Of a DNA stretch of 64,000 bases, positions 7,736 to 16,452 are shown in pieces. Source of the stretch: a virus. A model generated the notes under the pieces. It did no database searches. It saw only the letters and a list, made by a program, of their open reading frames with translations, and had not been told where the DNA came from. Location of the stretch: positions 42,656 through 106,655 of the IMG/VR virus record IMGVR_UViG_3300031964_000005; one strand, written 5' to 3'. Each line of letters opens with the position of its first letter. Within the stretch, counting starts at the first letter, position 1. Made by a program: the position numbers and the translations under genes.

Positions 7736-8859
7736 AGTGTAGCTGCCCGCTGTAGACCTTGAGCACAGGCCTGATCCATATTCAAGTATTGATAGCTACC
7801 CAAACGTCCGGCGAAATGCACGGGTGTGCAACCCTTGAGATAGGTCTCAGCATATTTATCGTAGTCTTTATACAAATTTTGTGTCTCGGACGTGGGTACC
7901 GGGTAATATCGAATATCTGAAGTACCAAGTTCAAATTCACGTGCGGACTCAAAGGTAATAACTTGAGGCTGTCCTTTATACCCGTTGACCAATGTCTGGT
8001 TCGTGGCCCGTGTATAAAGCATATGCTGAGGCATGTTCATAGTAGCTATGCTCTGCTTATAGTATTCACTTGTCACGTTGGCGAAGTCTAAGGTTCTGTA
8101 GGGAAGGATACCAAGTTTGTAATTGAAATACTCATCAATCGAACCCGTATAGAAAACAGGAACTGGCTGGGGTCCAGACATGAGATCGTTGTAATCAGCG
8201 TTCAGCAAAATCTGAATGTTAGGATGACTAAGCATGTTCTCAAACATTGTGGTGTAGCCGTCAGTAGGCATCATTTGAAAACTGTCTGTGAAATATCGGT
8301 CATCTCGATTCAACCGAATAGGCACCCGACCCATAACCGAAGAATCTAGATTTTCGAAATGCGAGCCCCACTGCTTTCGGCTATAAGGTTCGAACACTTT
8401 CTTATAAATAAGGTCAGCAACTGCTTCAAGGAGCTTTGTCTTGTTGTCCTCACGGAGCTGCAGTATATTTACTGTCTTGTCGAAACCATAGTGGTCACGC
8501 AGGTCCATAAGTATTTCAGCAGAACCCTCGGTTCCAAACCACTGTTCAAGTGAATTATAATTGATGGGTAACGGTATAGACTGTCCGTCGACCTCGACCG
8601 CTACTCGGTGCTCGTAGGGACGCCAGTTGGTGAATCGTGAAAGAAAATCCACTACTTTTTGTGAATTCGTGTGAAACAAGTGAGGTCCATACTTGGCTAG
8701 TAGTTGTCCATTTTCCCAATAGTCGTAAGCATTACCGCCGATGTGGTTGCGTTGTTCAACCACGAGCACTCTGTCACCTTTATCAGCACGCGCCCTAGCG
8801 AATGAAGCACCAGTAAATCCTGATCCAACGACGTACCAATCGTAGTTCTTATCAAACAT
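7732..8859 (-). CDS. glf: UDP-galactopyranose mutase
   Basis: This 375-residue flavoenzyme interconverts UDP-galactopyranose and UDP-galactofuranose. The FAD-binding Rossmann motif is at the start (YVVGSGFTGASFARARADKG, then VVEQRNHIGGNAYD). Family signatures follow: YGPHLFHTNSQKVV, the LPINYNSLEQWFG segment, YSRKQWG and VPIRLNRDDRYF. Length and domain order match bacterial Glf. Phage copies are uncommon, and here it sits beside a sulfotransferase, with two glycosyltransferases 16 kb away on the same strand. Galactofuranose could be added to a host surface glycan or to a virion component; the sequence does not decide. Confidence 0.92.
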   Translation of the reverse strand: MFDKNYDWYVVGSGFTGASFARARADKGDRVLVVEQRNHIGGNAYDYWENGQLLAKYGPHLFHTNSQKVVDFLSRFTNWRPYEHRVAVEVDGQSIPLPINYNSLEQWFGTEGSAEILMDLRDHYGFDKTVNILQLREDNKTKLLEAVADLIYKKVFEPYSRKQWGSHFENLDSSVMGRVPIRLNRDDRYFTDSFQMMPTDGYTTMFENMLSHPNIQILLNADYNDLMSGPQPVPVFYTGSIDEYFNYKLGILPYRTLDFANVTSEYYKQSIATMNMPQHMLYTRATNQTLVNGYKGQPQVITFESAREFELGTSDIRYYPVPTSETQNLYKDYDKYAETYLKGCTPVHFAGRLGSYQYLNMDQACAQGLQRAATL

Positions 8860-8861
8860 TT

Positions 8862-9071
8862 TTAGGGTCTCATTAACAGAACTAAGAGAACAAGCACCAA
8901 GGTAAAGACAACGGGAGCCTTCAGCTTATTATGGATAAGCCAGCGATTGAACCTCAACAGTTTGTTGTGCACAGCATCTATGGCGATTAATGCTTGGTTA
9001 CTGAACATGAGTAGCAAAACAATACCTAGAATCAAGGCTAGTCTAATTGCATCGTCATCGGCTAGGTCCAT
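8862..9071 (-). CDS. small membrane protein, two TM segments
   Basis: This protein of about 69 residues has two hydrophobic helices (AIRLALILGIVLLLMF and APVVFTLVLVLLVLLM) separated by a basic, amphipathic linker. I chose the ATG at 9071 because it follows the previous stop immediately; longer in-frame starts would overlap that gene. It is followed by glf with a 2-nt gap. The function is unknown; inner-membrane modulation is one possibility. Confidence 0.65.
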   Translation of the reverse strand: MDLADDDAIRLALILGIVLLLMFSNQALIAIDAVHNKLLRFNRWLIHNKLKAPVVFTLVLVLLVLLMRP

Positions 9072-9072
9072 G

Positions 9073-9459
9073 TCAGTCACCGTGTTGTTTTGGTTTCGGA
9101 ATATATGGTTTGAAATTCTCTTCGGGCACAATCAAGAATTGAGGACGTCCGGCCTGTCCATTGTCGTTCACCCACTGTTTATTTACTGGTAGCCAGGCAT
9201 CGGTGAACACCAGAGCATTAGCTACGTAGCAAACATAACCATCATGTGGAATCGGGGTCTTAAATCCAGCTTGAGTGAACCTGAGATACTTGAAGTCCTC
9301 GATTTGATCACACAGGATTGCATAGGTAGAGGCGTCCACCAAAATATGCAAGGCCTGTATGTTGGCGGGGGCACAGCTTGCTAAAAGTTCAAAATCCTCT
9401 AGCGTGGTGAAGTCTAAACGTGGGGTAGCCAATGGCACGTCTTTATTTTTGTAATGCAT
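9073..9459 (-). CDS. hypothetical protein
   Basis: This 128-residue protein is unrecognised. It is mixed alpha/beta with many aromatic residues and a Pro/Lys-rich C-terminus (KPYIPKPKQHGD). The ATG at 9459 follows an AAGGA ribosome site located in the end of the upstream gene. Confidence 0.6.
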   Translation of the reverse strand: MHYKNKDVPLATPRLDFTTLEDFELLASCAPANIQALHILVDASTYAILCDQIEDFKYLRFTQAGFKTPIPHDGYVCYVANALVFTDAWLPVNKQWVNDNGQAGRPQFLIVPEENFKPYIPKPKQHGD

Positions 9460-9461
9460 GA

Positions 9462-9881
9462 TCAGTCCTTGATTTTGATCAGTTCCCAACGGCTAATAAC
9501 GCGCTTGTCTAATATAATACCGAGCTTAGACTTTCCATCGTGTTCTAACAAGTTTATGAACTTAAGACCTAGGCTTAGCCACTGGTCACGAAGCTGGAGA
9601 TGTGCGAACTCTGCATCAGTTTTAGTTTCTGCAAAAGAGGATAGGCTACGTAACTGACTAATCCCATAAGTACCAACTTGGTCTGGTTTCAAGTCCACTT
9701 CGAATTCATATAAATATTTACCATAGGCGTCTTTCGATTTTTCATTTGGGTCCGTGGTCACCCAAATACCCAAGGAACCATTCACGTGACGCGATGAATC
9801 CAAATCTCGTCGGAATTTTGATTCCATAGTACAAGGCCTGTCAAATTTACGATCTGATGCATGATAGCCCTGAATTTTCAT
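9462..9881 (-). CDS. hypothetical protein, weak ADP-ribosyltransferase-like layout
   Basis: This 139-residue protein begins KIQGYHASDRKF and continues GSLGIWVTTDPNEKSKDAYG then YLYEFEVDL. A leading YHxTD/S segment followed by G-x-W-x-TTD, a short helix and a beta strand is reminiscent of small ADP-ribosyltransferase-like or DUF3990-type domains. I see no unambiguous catalytic triad, so this is only a weak structural suggestion. It overlaps the upstream gene by 4 nt. Confidence 0.55.
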   Translation of the reverse strand: MKIQGYHASDRKFDRPCTMESKFRRDLDSSRHVNGSLGIWVTTDPNEKSKDAYGKYLYEFEVDLKPDQVGTYGISQLRSLSSFAETKTDAEFAHLQLRDQWLSLGLKFINLLEHDGKSKLGIILDKRVISRWELIKIKD

Positions 9882-10375
9882 TCTGGAAGTTTCTCGAAAT
9901 AGTCATAACTACACTCCCATATGTTATCGAGACCTTCGACCTCATCAATAACGAATAGACCATGGATTCTATTACCTTGAGAAATGAATGATTCGTATTT
10001 ATTATAATCTGTTTCAGAACAGCGTCTAGGTCTAGTCTTTCCGAAGTCTACAAGAATTACTTGATTGTAGAGTGTAAGTCCAGCATACATGTATCTCAAT
10101 GAGCTAGCGCCAACAGGCTTGGGGTTAGACTCAAATTTTGTGATGATAGTAACATCGGGAGCTGGGAGCAGACTAGCCTTGGATGGTAAGCTAAACTCAC
10201 GTCTAGGTTTAAAGAAAAAGCCACAATCAATTTCAAATACTATGAACTCAAAGGCTTTACACGCACCAAAGGCTAAGGATGCAGCAAGACCAAATACTAG
10301 GATAAAGCCACCAGCATTCCGCAAAAGGTAGTACCAGACATTCGGATCGAGTGCCAGGGTATAATCAGAGTTCAT
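9878..10375 (-). CDS. hypothetical membrane-anchored protein
   Basis: This 165-residue protein has a hydrophobic segment at about residues 22-50 (GGFILVFGLAASLAFGAC) and then a soluble domain of about 110 residues with no recognised motif. Its start overlaps the stop of the small gene before it (TAATG). An N-in or N-out single-pass topology is likely. Confidence 0.6.
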   Translation of the reverse strand: MNSDYTLALDPNVWYYLLRNAGGFILVFGLAASLAFGACKAFEFIVFEIDCGFFFKPRREFSLPSKASLLPAPDVTIITKFESNPKPVGASSLRYMYAGLTLYNQVILVDFGKTRPRRCSETDYNKYESFISQGNRIHGLFVIDEVEGLDNIWECSYDYFEKLPE

Positions 10376-10554
10376 TATCGCCGCCCTTTTAGCTTTAGAA
10401 AGTTGTTGCCCATCTTCGACTTCTGTTTGTTCTGGAGTTGCTTCTGATCTTGGAATCGCACCTTCTTTTCGGAACGAGACACTCCAGTCTCTTCTCTTGC
10501 AGCTGAATCGCGGTAGGCTACGTCAACGTCTTCCAGTTCATCTGGATTTATCAT
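10375..10554 (-). CDS. small charged helical protein (59 aa)
   Basis: A short frame fills the space between two genes exactly: ATG at 10554 overlaps the previous stop (TAATG), and its TAA at 10375-10377 overlaps the next ATG. The product is highly charged and helical, beginning MINPDELEDVDVAYRDSAAR and ending LKLKGRR, with many Lys and Gln. No family is recognised. The perfect overlap at both ends argues that it is a true gene. Confidence 0.6.
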   Translation of the reverse strand: MINPDELEDVDVAYRDSAAREETGVSRSEKKVRFQDQKQLQNKQKSKMGNNFLKLKGRR

Positions 10555-10883
10555 TAGCGTCTCCCGGTTCTGGCACGTGCCTGTTTCTTGCGCTTGTTAT
10601 GTAGTTTACGCAAGCTTCTGAGCAAAACGGGATCATAGAGGTATGATTCGTGGAAATAGAAGCCGCCTTCAAATGCAGGGAGCGTCAGGCCCACGAGGCT
10701 ATCAATAGGAAGTACCACCGGATTGCTATCTTTTGGCTGGGTTCCCAAATACTGGTCGGTTGTCAATGGCTGTAAGTCGGCTTCCGTTAAAATCACCTCA
10801 TGTCCGGTATGTGCGAACGAATGGGTAACACCAGCAAAAGTGTAGGTCAAGTGGGAACGCCATTCGGACTCAGGATTTGTCAT
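10554..10883 (-). CDS. hypothetical protein
   Basis: This 109-residue protein is unrecognised, with a strongly basic C-terminus (NKRKKQARARTGRR) that suggests nucleic-acid contact. The ATG at 10883 has AAAGG upstream and lies inside the 3' end of the metalloprotease gene (14-nt overlap). Confidence 0.6.
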   Translation of the reverse strand: MTNPESEWRSHLTYTFAGVTHSFAHTGHEVILTEADLQPLTTDQYLGTQPKDSNPVVLPIDSLVGLTLPAFEGGFYFHESYLYDPVLLRSLRKLHNKRKKQARARTGRR

Positions 10884-11895
10884 GATTTGCCTTTGCATAG
10901 CTTAAGGTCTTGTCCAGCAGTGCATCAACTGATTTGGGCAGTTTCTTACCTACCATGCGGAAGGCGAAACTTTCAGCGATTAATTCTTTGAAATTTTTAG
11001 TGGCATACTCAGTAACAATAGGTGCTAGATCTTTCATGGGTACCCCACGCACAGGCCAGATTCCACGGATATCCTCAAAATATTGGGCCTCAAACAACAG
11101 GTCCAATTCTTTAATAGAAAGACTATGCTGCTGGCCTATCACACGAATAATCCACTTGTAAACCAGCGTATCTTCTTCACTAAGGTTTGTCTTAAAATCA
11201 GAGGGTCGGTCCTCACCGGCTAACAAGGCGTCAAGTAATTCTTGGCTTTTCTCTTTCTTGATTGGTGTGACTTTAATTGACGTGTTGTACAGGCGTACCC
11301 ATTCGGCTTGCAGCTTTTTACCTGTCGCAAACTCAAGGTGTAGGTGGTGTCCCAGTTCGTGATAAATCACATAAGGAAATTCTCCGTAGGGCATCATCTC
11401 TGGACGGATTTGGAACCTGTGCGGCGTCTTATCTACATTCTTGGACCGAATATACATGCCCGCATATTTCTCACCATGGTACGGTAGAATTTCCCATATA
11501 CAGGTCGAAGGATCAATAAGAAAGTCTAGACCAGCATGAACCAATGACTTACTGACTTTGGTGAAGGCATCCGTCAGTTGTTTGGCCTTTTCCTTTTCAG
11601 GTTTGTAGAAGAAATGGAGACTACCAAAATCGTCATGCGATTTTCGACCCGCATAAATATTCGAAGTATCGCAGCCGTAGGCCTTTCCATAATGAGGACT
11701 AGTACCAAGATCAGCTACTACGTCTTTAACCAGGACTTCCACAGTTTTCTTGAGCTGCGAAATATGTGAGTTACGCTCCAATGTGCCTTGGACGATTGAC
11801 TTATCTACCGAGTCAACCTTGAGTAGAAATGGTGTACCACGACCCTTGTCTGTCTTTAATGCTGCCACCACATAGCGGCCTTTTTCGATCATCAT
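10870..11895 (-). CDS. HExxH zinc metallopeptidase-like protein
   Basis: This 341-residue protein has a zinc-peptidase core VIYHELGHHLHLEF near residue 180, in which HELGH supplies two zinc ligands and the catalytic Glu. A downstream FKELIAESFAF near residue 311 could provide the third ligand, as in gluzincins. The N-terminal 120 residues contain a SWIM- or nucleotide-independent beta-rich segment I cannot classify. No signal peptide is visible, so it probably acts in the cytoplasm or virion. Substrate unknown; phage proteases of this kind may process phage or host proteins. A terminator separates it from the gene upstream. Confidence 0.65.
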   Translation of the reverse strand: MMIEKGRYVVAALKTDKGRGTPFLLKVDSVDKSIVQGTLERNSHISQLKKTVEVLVKDVVADLGTSPHYGKAYGCDTSNIYAGRKSHDDFGSLHFFYKPEKEKAKQLTDAFTKVSKSLVHAGLDFLIDPSTCIWEILPYHGEKYAGMYIRSKNVDKTPHRFQIRPEMMPYGEFPYVIYHELGHHLHLEFATGKKLQAEWVRLYNTSIKVTPIKKEKSQELLDALLAGEDRPSDFKTNLSEEDTLVYKWIIRVIGQQHSLSIKELDLLFEAQYFEDIRGIWPVRGVPMKDLAPIVTEYATKNFKELIAESFAFRMVGKKLPKSVDALLDKTLSYAKANHDKS

Positions 11896-11935
11896 AAGTA
11901 ATCCTGGAGTTTGAAATATTCGTTTTAGATAAAAT

Positions 11936-11970
11936 AAAAGCCCGGACCAAAATACAGGTACCGGGCTTTT
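11936..11970 (-). terminator. Rho-independent terminator
   Basis: On the minus strand AAAAGCCCGG (then TACC) pairs with GG-T-CCGGGCTTTT around an 8-nt loop, followed by ATTTTA. It lies between the 431-residue acidic protein gene and the metallopeptidase gene. The TAGTAAATA motif at 11987-11995 is just before it in the direction of transcription. Confidence 0.85.
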
Positions 11971-12003
11971 CGGCTTGTATAAGCCTTATTTACTACCATT
12001 GGT

Positions 12004-13299
12004 TTATAGCGTAGGTGGTACGAATGGTTGTTGCTGGTTATGGACCACTACTTGAGGTTGCACATTAGTAACCGCAATTGCCTGCACAAAGGCTTCTACA
12101 GGCGATACTAAGGCTTGCTGAGGTTGGGTTATATGTGCGTGTACCTGTTGAGCTACTTGGGCAACCAAGGCTGGATTCTCGGCTAGTACAGGTCCAGGAG
12201 CATTAACAACTGCGGGCACCGGAGTCGCTACCAACTCGGGGTCTGTGCTGACGTTAATACCACTGTGATCAACAGCTGCCTCAATTCTAGTTACGTGAAC
12301 AGTTACGGGTGCTTCAGCAAGTACTGATTGTTCCGTGGTAGCTGCTTCCGTGGTGATACCTGTTTCTGTTTCTGCCTTCTCAACTTCGGAGCCACCAAAA
12401 GCTGATAGTCCAAGCTCTTGCATCATGTTTGTCAGCACGTCTTGATGTTCAGCATCCAATTCAATGTCAGTTTCTTGTTGACCATCATTAGCAGTCAAAG
12501 GCAAGTCATCTGTAGCAACGAGCACGGTCAAGAAATTACCCTGAAGCGTCAATTGCGGGTAGACACCCAACCAAGTAGTCCACAACACTTGTTGAATATT
12601 GTCTCGATGTTGAATGATGAATGACTCAACCGTATTCACGTGGTCATTCGGTGCAAATGCACGATCAATCGATTCAACCGTAATGTTATCAGTTTGTTTA
12701 AAGGTCAATCGATGGCCCAATAGGCCGTGCGAAAGCAACGGCTCTTGGCTGTAACCGACGAAAGCCAGTGCCAATTGTTTTTCGTCAATTGACGGTGGGT
12801 TCTCGTAACCCGGAACCTTCGAAATAATAAAGCTGCCCTTTACCGCATCTTCGGCTGGTTCCAACCACAGCTCTGCTACAGTCTTGGCCTTGATATCTGT
12901 TTGTACCTGGGTTTCGGTTTCTGCCGGTTGTACCTGAGCTTCTTCTACCGATTCTTGATCTGAGCCCTCTGGGATTTGATATTCAATTTCTTCCTCGTCA
13001 TCTTCAATAAGAGACTCATTGAAAACAAACAGGCTTTCAAGCTTTGACTCTAGATCGCTGTCAACGTTGTAGAACGTGTAGGCCGACAAAAAACTATCCA
13101 ATTCACGGTTGTAGATCGCATTCTTTTCATCAACGTAGATCACTTGAGGCGGGTGTTTGAGCTGACCCTTAGCCGGAAGATTCGAATTGGTGAGGAAAAG
13201 AAATTTGACTTCTTTACCCTTAAACTTTCCTACATTACGTTTCCATACTGAACCTTGAGTCAACATCTCAAGTTGAACTGCTGAGTTGTTTGTTGCCAT
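12004..13299 (-). CDS. hypothetical acidic protein with disordered C-terminus
   Basis: This 431-residue protein has an N-terminal ~80-residue domain (VWKRNVGKFKGKEVKFLFL...), an acidic linker (DDEEEIEYQ, Gln/Glu/Thr-rich), a middle domain at about residues 140-270 and a C-terminal ~130 residues that are Ala/Val/Pro/Gln-rich and probably disordered. No family is recognised. It is flanked by its own terminator downstream and a TAGTAAATA motif 66 nt upstream, so it may be a single-gene transcript expressed late and strongly. A structural role is possible but unproven. Confidence 0.65.
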   Translation of the reverse strand: MATNNSAVQLEMLTQGSVWKRNVGKFKGKEVKFLFLTNSNLPAKGQLKHPPQVIYVDEKNAIYNRELDSFLSAYTFYNVDSDLESKLESLFVFNESLIEDDEEEIEYQIPEGSDQESVEEAQVQPAETETQVQTDIKAKTVAELWLEPAEDAVKGSFIISKVPGYENPPSIDEKQLALAFVGYSQEPLLSHGLLGHRLTFKQTDNITVESIDRAFAPNDHVNTVESFIIQHRDNIQQVLWTTWLGVYPQLTLQGNFLTVLVATDDLPLTANDGQQETDIELDAEHQDVLTNMMQELGLSAFGGSEVEKAETETGITTEAATTEQSVLAEAPVTVHVTRIEAAVDHSGINVSTDPELVATPVPAVVNAPGPVLAENPALVAQVAQQVHAHITQPQQALVSPVEAFVQAIAVTNVQPQVVVHNQQQPFVPPTL

Positions 13300-13364
13300 T
13301 TCTAGAGTCCTCTATATTTGTGGGAAGGGAACGGCCGTTCCTTGATTTTATACATCACGTAATC

Positions 13365-13373
13365 TATTTACTA
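13365..13373 (-). promoter_or_regulatory. TAGTAAATA motif (candidate late promoter)
   Basis: Reading leftward, TAGTAAATA occurs 66 nt before the ATG of the 431-residue acidic protein and just after the o-spanin stop. The motif resembles the T4 late promoter core TATAAATA and recurs across the window in the transcribed direction. Confidence 0.45.
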
Positions 13374-13385
13374 GAGACTCAAACT

Positions 13386-13721
13386 TTACTTTTTGACGCT
13401 GGTACTAGGAATAGAAATTGTGTTATCGATTGTTGGATCCTGAATATTGAAGGCCTTGGCCGTCAACTGGATCAACTTAATTTGGATGTTACGGCAACTA
13501 GTGTACTGATCCTGCCAAGCCTTGACTTGGTCCAGGCTTTGACCTTGGTTATACGTTTGTACTGGTAGAGCATTCATTGTAGGACACGGACTCATTAAAG
13601 ATTTAGGGATAACGACTTCTTGATCGGGTGCAACAATAGGCAAGGGTGTAGCGCTGGGATCCTCATGAATGGCGCATGCACTAACCAAAGAAAGCAGAAT
13701 TATAGAGAATAGGGTCTTCAT
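13386..13721 (-). CDS. o-spanin-like outer-membrane lipoprotein (Rz1-like)
   Basis: This 111-residue protein has a lipoprotein signal: a basic start (MKTLF), hydrophobic core and the lipobox LVSAC, so mature protein would begin at Cys and be lipidated. A Pro-rich segment and a CP...YxxC pattern (SPCPTMNALP, QDQYTSCRN) are typical of Rz1-like o-spanins. Together with the preceding gene it would fuse inner and outer membranes at lysis. GGAG precedes the ATG at 13721. No holin or endolysin gene is visible nearby, which is unusual because spanins normally sit in the lysis cassette. Confidence 0.72.
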   Translation of the reverse strand: MKTLFSIILLSLVSACAIHEDPSATPLPIVAPDQEVVIPKSLMSPCPTMNALPVQTYNQGQSLDQVKAWQDQYTSCRNIQIKLIQLTAKAFNIQDPTIDNTISIPSTSVKK

Positions 13722-13733
13722 TTGGAACTCCAA

Positions 13734-14222
13734 TTATTTGGTCTGTGTTGTAGCTGGTGCACTAGGAAGCGGTAGGCTTGGTGTTGGAATGATTCCTGTG
13801 CTAGATGCTGGGGTAGAAGGGGCTAGCGCATTTGCTGCAGCATTGTCCGGATCGGAGTTGATGATTGCATTGATGGCCTGGACTGTTGGAACGTCCCAGC
13901 CACAGGAGCTGGCAATTGTCTGATACTGCGTTTTGTACTTCGTAATCACCGTGCTACGGGCCTGACTTGCTAGATTGCTGGCTTCTCTAGCTTTGTCCGC
14001 CGCATCTGAGGCTTGTTGCTCCAAGCCAGTGATTGCCAAATTCTGTGCCGTTGTCTGCGCATTTTGCTTATCAACCATAGCCTGAATCGTTTTCTGCTGG
14101 ATGTCCCAACCTTGCTTGTATCCATGGCTAGTGCCCATTTCGAAAACTCCGAATAGGACGGCTGCAAGGGCCAGAACTATAAGCCCCCATTTGATCAACT
14201 GTGCTTCTAATGTGATAGGCAT
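13734..14222 (-). CDS. i-spanin-like inner-membrane protein (Rz-like)
   Basis: This 162-residue protein has one N-terminal transmembrane helix (LIKWGLIVLALAAVLFGVF) followed by a long Ala/Gln-rich coiled coil at about residues 40-100 and a Pro/Ala/Ser-rich C-terminus. This is the layout of Rz-type i-spanins, which sit in the inner membrane and bind the o-spanin encoded next. The GGGAG ribosome site supports the ATG at 14222. The pairing with a lipoprotein gene 12 nt downstream is the main support. Confidence 0.7.
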   Translation of the reverse strand: MPITLEAQLIKWGLIVLALAAVLFGVFEMGTSHGYKQGWDIQQKTIQAMVDKQNAQTTAQNLAITGLEQQASDAADKAREASNLASQARSTVITKYKTQYQTIASSCGWDVPTVQAINAIINSDPDNAAANALAPSTPASSTGIIPTPSLPLPSAPATTQTK

Positions 14223-14225
14223 CGT

Positions 14226-15260
14226 TTACTCCCTAAATTTGTGAAAGTATTTAAATTTCAATTTGTCAATTATCCATTGCGGCGCGTTACAAGGGTCCCA
14301 CAGTTCCACACCTTTTAGTTTTGCGGTCTTACTAGGTTCGGCTAGGTCCTCGAATTCTAAGTAGGGACTGCCCTTGATGTTCCAGAGTTTGATCTCAGCG
14401 ACATTCAGCAAAGACGAGGCTCGATCTTTTATTTTTTCGGATGCCTTAATTCCAGCATCGTCACCATCCATGAGGATTATGAGTTTGGTTACTCCCGCAA
14501 CCTCCAGTAGTTGTGCCTTTTTATCCGACCAACTTTGGGTGCCAAAAATACAGAGTGCGGGGATTCCTGAAAGAATTAAACGTAAGGCATCTCTTTGACC
14601 CTCGACCAGCACCATGGACGTTGAACCTAGGTTCTTCATTAGCTCCAACGAATAGTCAAAAGGCCATAAGCCACGGCTTAAGACCCATTTTTGATTAACT
14701 GACGCTGATGCCAACATATATGATGGATAGTCCGGATGCTTCTTTAGTCTGGCCAAGAAATAACCGCACTGTTCTTTATTTACTATGACGGGAAAATGTA
14801 TGAATTTGGTGGAGCCCCAGCGTTCATACTCTTTACTATATTTGATACACAAGCGACCACCAAGATCAATCAACAGATTGGTGGATATTGAGCGCCAAAC
14901 CTTGTTCTTGGGTATGGCTGTGAAACGTAAACGATCTTGAACAAAAGGTTGTTCATTTTTTAACAGAGCCAGTGCTTTCTGCATGAACAAATCGGTTGAT
15001 GTCTCATCCTTGGGCTTACCTTTGATAAAGGGTTGAAGCCCAATCTTGGCCGCCAGTTCGTCCCAAGAGCACTTAGCACCACAGCCAAAACAATAGAAGG
15101 TCCCACGTTCACGATCAACTTTGCCGCTAGGCGTTCGTTCACTATGAAATGGACAGCTGATGAACAGACGATCACCCTGTTCCCTCTTAGGTCCGCTGTA
15201 AGATGCTAGCTGGGATGATATAAACTGGGACCGAGTGCTAAGTCTAAGCGCGTCATTCAT
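14226..15260 (-). CDS. DnaG-type DNA primase (CHC2 zinc finger and Toprim)
   Basis: This 344-residue primase makes RNA primers for lagging-strand synthesis. The N-terminal zinc finger is ISCPFHSERTPS then FYCFGCGAKC (C-x2-H ... C-x2-C). The Toprim centre is VEGQRDAL (catalytic Glu) near residue 218 and ILMDGDDAG (Asp-x-Asp) near residue 265. It is shorter than bacterial DnaG (about 580 residues) and lacks the C-terminal helicase-binding domain. It lies in the same leftward run as the polymerase and helicase. One TAGTAAATA motif falls inside the gene at 14777-14785. Confidence 0.9.
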   Translation of the reverse strand: MNDALRLSTRSQFISSQLASYSGPKREQGDRLFISCPFHSERTPSGKVDRERGTFYCFGCGAKCSWDELAAKIGLQPFIKGKPKDETSTDLFMQKALALLKNEQPFVQDRLRFTAIPKNKVWRSISTNLLIDLGGRLCIKYSKEYERWGSTKFIHFPVIVNKEQCGYFLARLKKHPDYPSYMLASASVNQKWVLSRGLWPFDYSLELMKNLGSTSMVLVEGQRDALRLILSGIPALCIFGTQSWSDKKAQLLEVAGVTKLIILMDGDDAGIKASEKIKDRASSLLNVAEIKLWNIKGSPYLEFEDLAEPSKTAKLKGVELWDPCNAPQWIIDKLKFKYFHKFRE

Positions 15261-15272
15261 GGATGGCCGCCT

Positions 15273-16004
15273 TCACTTAGAAACTGGAATCCATTCTGGC
15301 TGATTAGGATTTCCATACAAGAAATTTTCTAGAGCGTTGAACAACTTTAATACACTATCACGTCCGTCAAAGACCAATGACCACTTGTAGAGTTTGGATA
15401 CCACGTACTGCGTGTGAATAAACAAGGGTCGATTACGGAGCGTAGGGAATCGATAAAATATGTAGCGTGTTGAGTCCTCAGACTTTATTTTAGAAACAAA
15501 AGACGAGTCCGTAGTCCACATCAGTCTTATACTCTTATTTACTACGTCATAAATACCGAAGACTTCAAGTTCTAGTCCACCGAAGGCCAACAGATTGAAA
15601 TTGCAGTGTTCGCTTTCATTGTTGATGACGGCCACGAAGTCGGAAGTTTTTGTGCCCACGTCTAGCATTAATTGATGAACCTTGTAGAGCTGACGACTAT
15701 TTTCAAATTTCGTATCCAGTGAGGTCAGGCCAACGGCCAGTTCAGTACAAGTAGTTAGTGCGGCCTCACTAGAATTCGCTAGACAATCGAGTACCATGTA
15801 TTTGTTTCGTTGAGGCAATGCTACATTTTGGCTGACCACGGATAGTCCACGGGCCAAAGTCTTGAATTTTGTATTGAACAAAAGACTGTGATCCGAATGT
15901 CCACTGTGGTCACCGGATCTTGTGTTGGGATCATCAAAAATTTTGAAACTAGTAGCTGGAGAACTAGCGGCAACCACTAGCTCCCCGTAGACGTGGGAAA
16001 ACAT
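15273..16004 (-). CDS. hypothetical protein in replication cluster
   Basis: This 243-residue alpha/beta protein is unrecognised and lies between the primase and polymerase genes. A His/Ser/Asp-rich stretch (SGDHSGHSDHS) occurs near residue 32. No catalytic signature is evident. A TAGTAAATA motif occurs inside the gene at 15536-15544. Confidence 0.6.
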   Translation of the reverse strand: MFSHVYGELVVAASSPATSFKIFDDPNTRSGDHSGHSDHSLLFNTKFKTLARGLSVVSQNVALPQRNKYMVLDCLANSSEAALTTCTELAVGLTSLDTKFENSRQLYKVHQLMLDVGTKTSDFVAVINNESEHCNFNLLAFGGLELEVFGIYDVVNKSIRLMWTTDSSFVSKIKSEDSTRYIFYRFPTLRNRPLFIHTQYVVSKLYKWSLVFDGRDSVLKLFNALENFLYGNPNQPEWIPVSK

Positions 16005-16025
16005 AAAGAACCTCTAGGGTATGGA

Positions 16026-16451
16026 TTAATTTGTATTTAGTATACGACGTGAGTCTTGGTCGGGACTTGAAGTTTCTGAATAAGTATGACCGCCAAACAT
16101 CCGGGGTAGCTCCACGGGATTTGATAGATCAAGGTCCATCAATTCGGTGAAGAAGTCTTCCATGAAATTAGCGGTCAACAACTCATCTGACTTAGACTGA
16201 GTTTCTGAATAGACAGGTAGTCCACCTTGGATATAAACTTTTGTGGAATATATCTCGGGGCCTAAAACAGGAAACTCGTGAGCAGCGGAGGCCACTGCAT
16301 CATAGGACGTCAATATCAATTGAGTATTGAGTTTCCCATTCAGAGCCACTAAGTACAATAAATACGTGAGTGGCGTTTGCTTGGTCATTCGGTCAAACAA
16401 TAGCCACTCATGAGTTCCAACCCTATCAATAATATAGCGATAGGATGACAT
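16026..16451 (-). CDS. hypothetical protein
   Basis: This 141-residue protein is unrecognised. The ATG at 16451 lies immediately after the polymerase stop, so translation is likely coupled to the polymerase. It has an acidic segment (FTELMDLDLSNP) and a Ser-rich C-terminus. Location suggests, but does not show, a role in replication. Confidence 0.6.
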   Translation of the reverse strand: MSSYRYIIDRVGTHEWLLFDRMTKQTPLTYLLYLVALNGKLNTQLILTSYDAVASAAHEFPVLGPEIYSTKVYIQGGLPVYSETQSKSDELLTANFMEDFFTELMDLDLSNPVELPRMFGGHTYSETSSPDQDSRRILNTN

Positions 16452-16452
16452 C

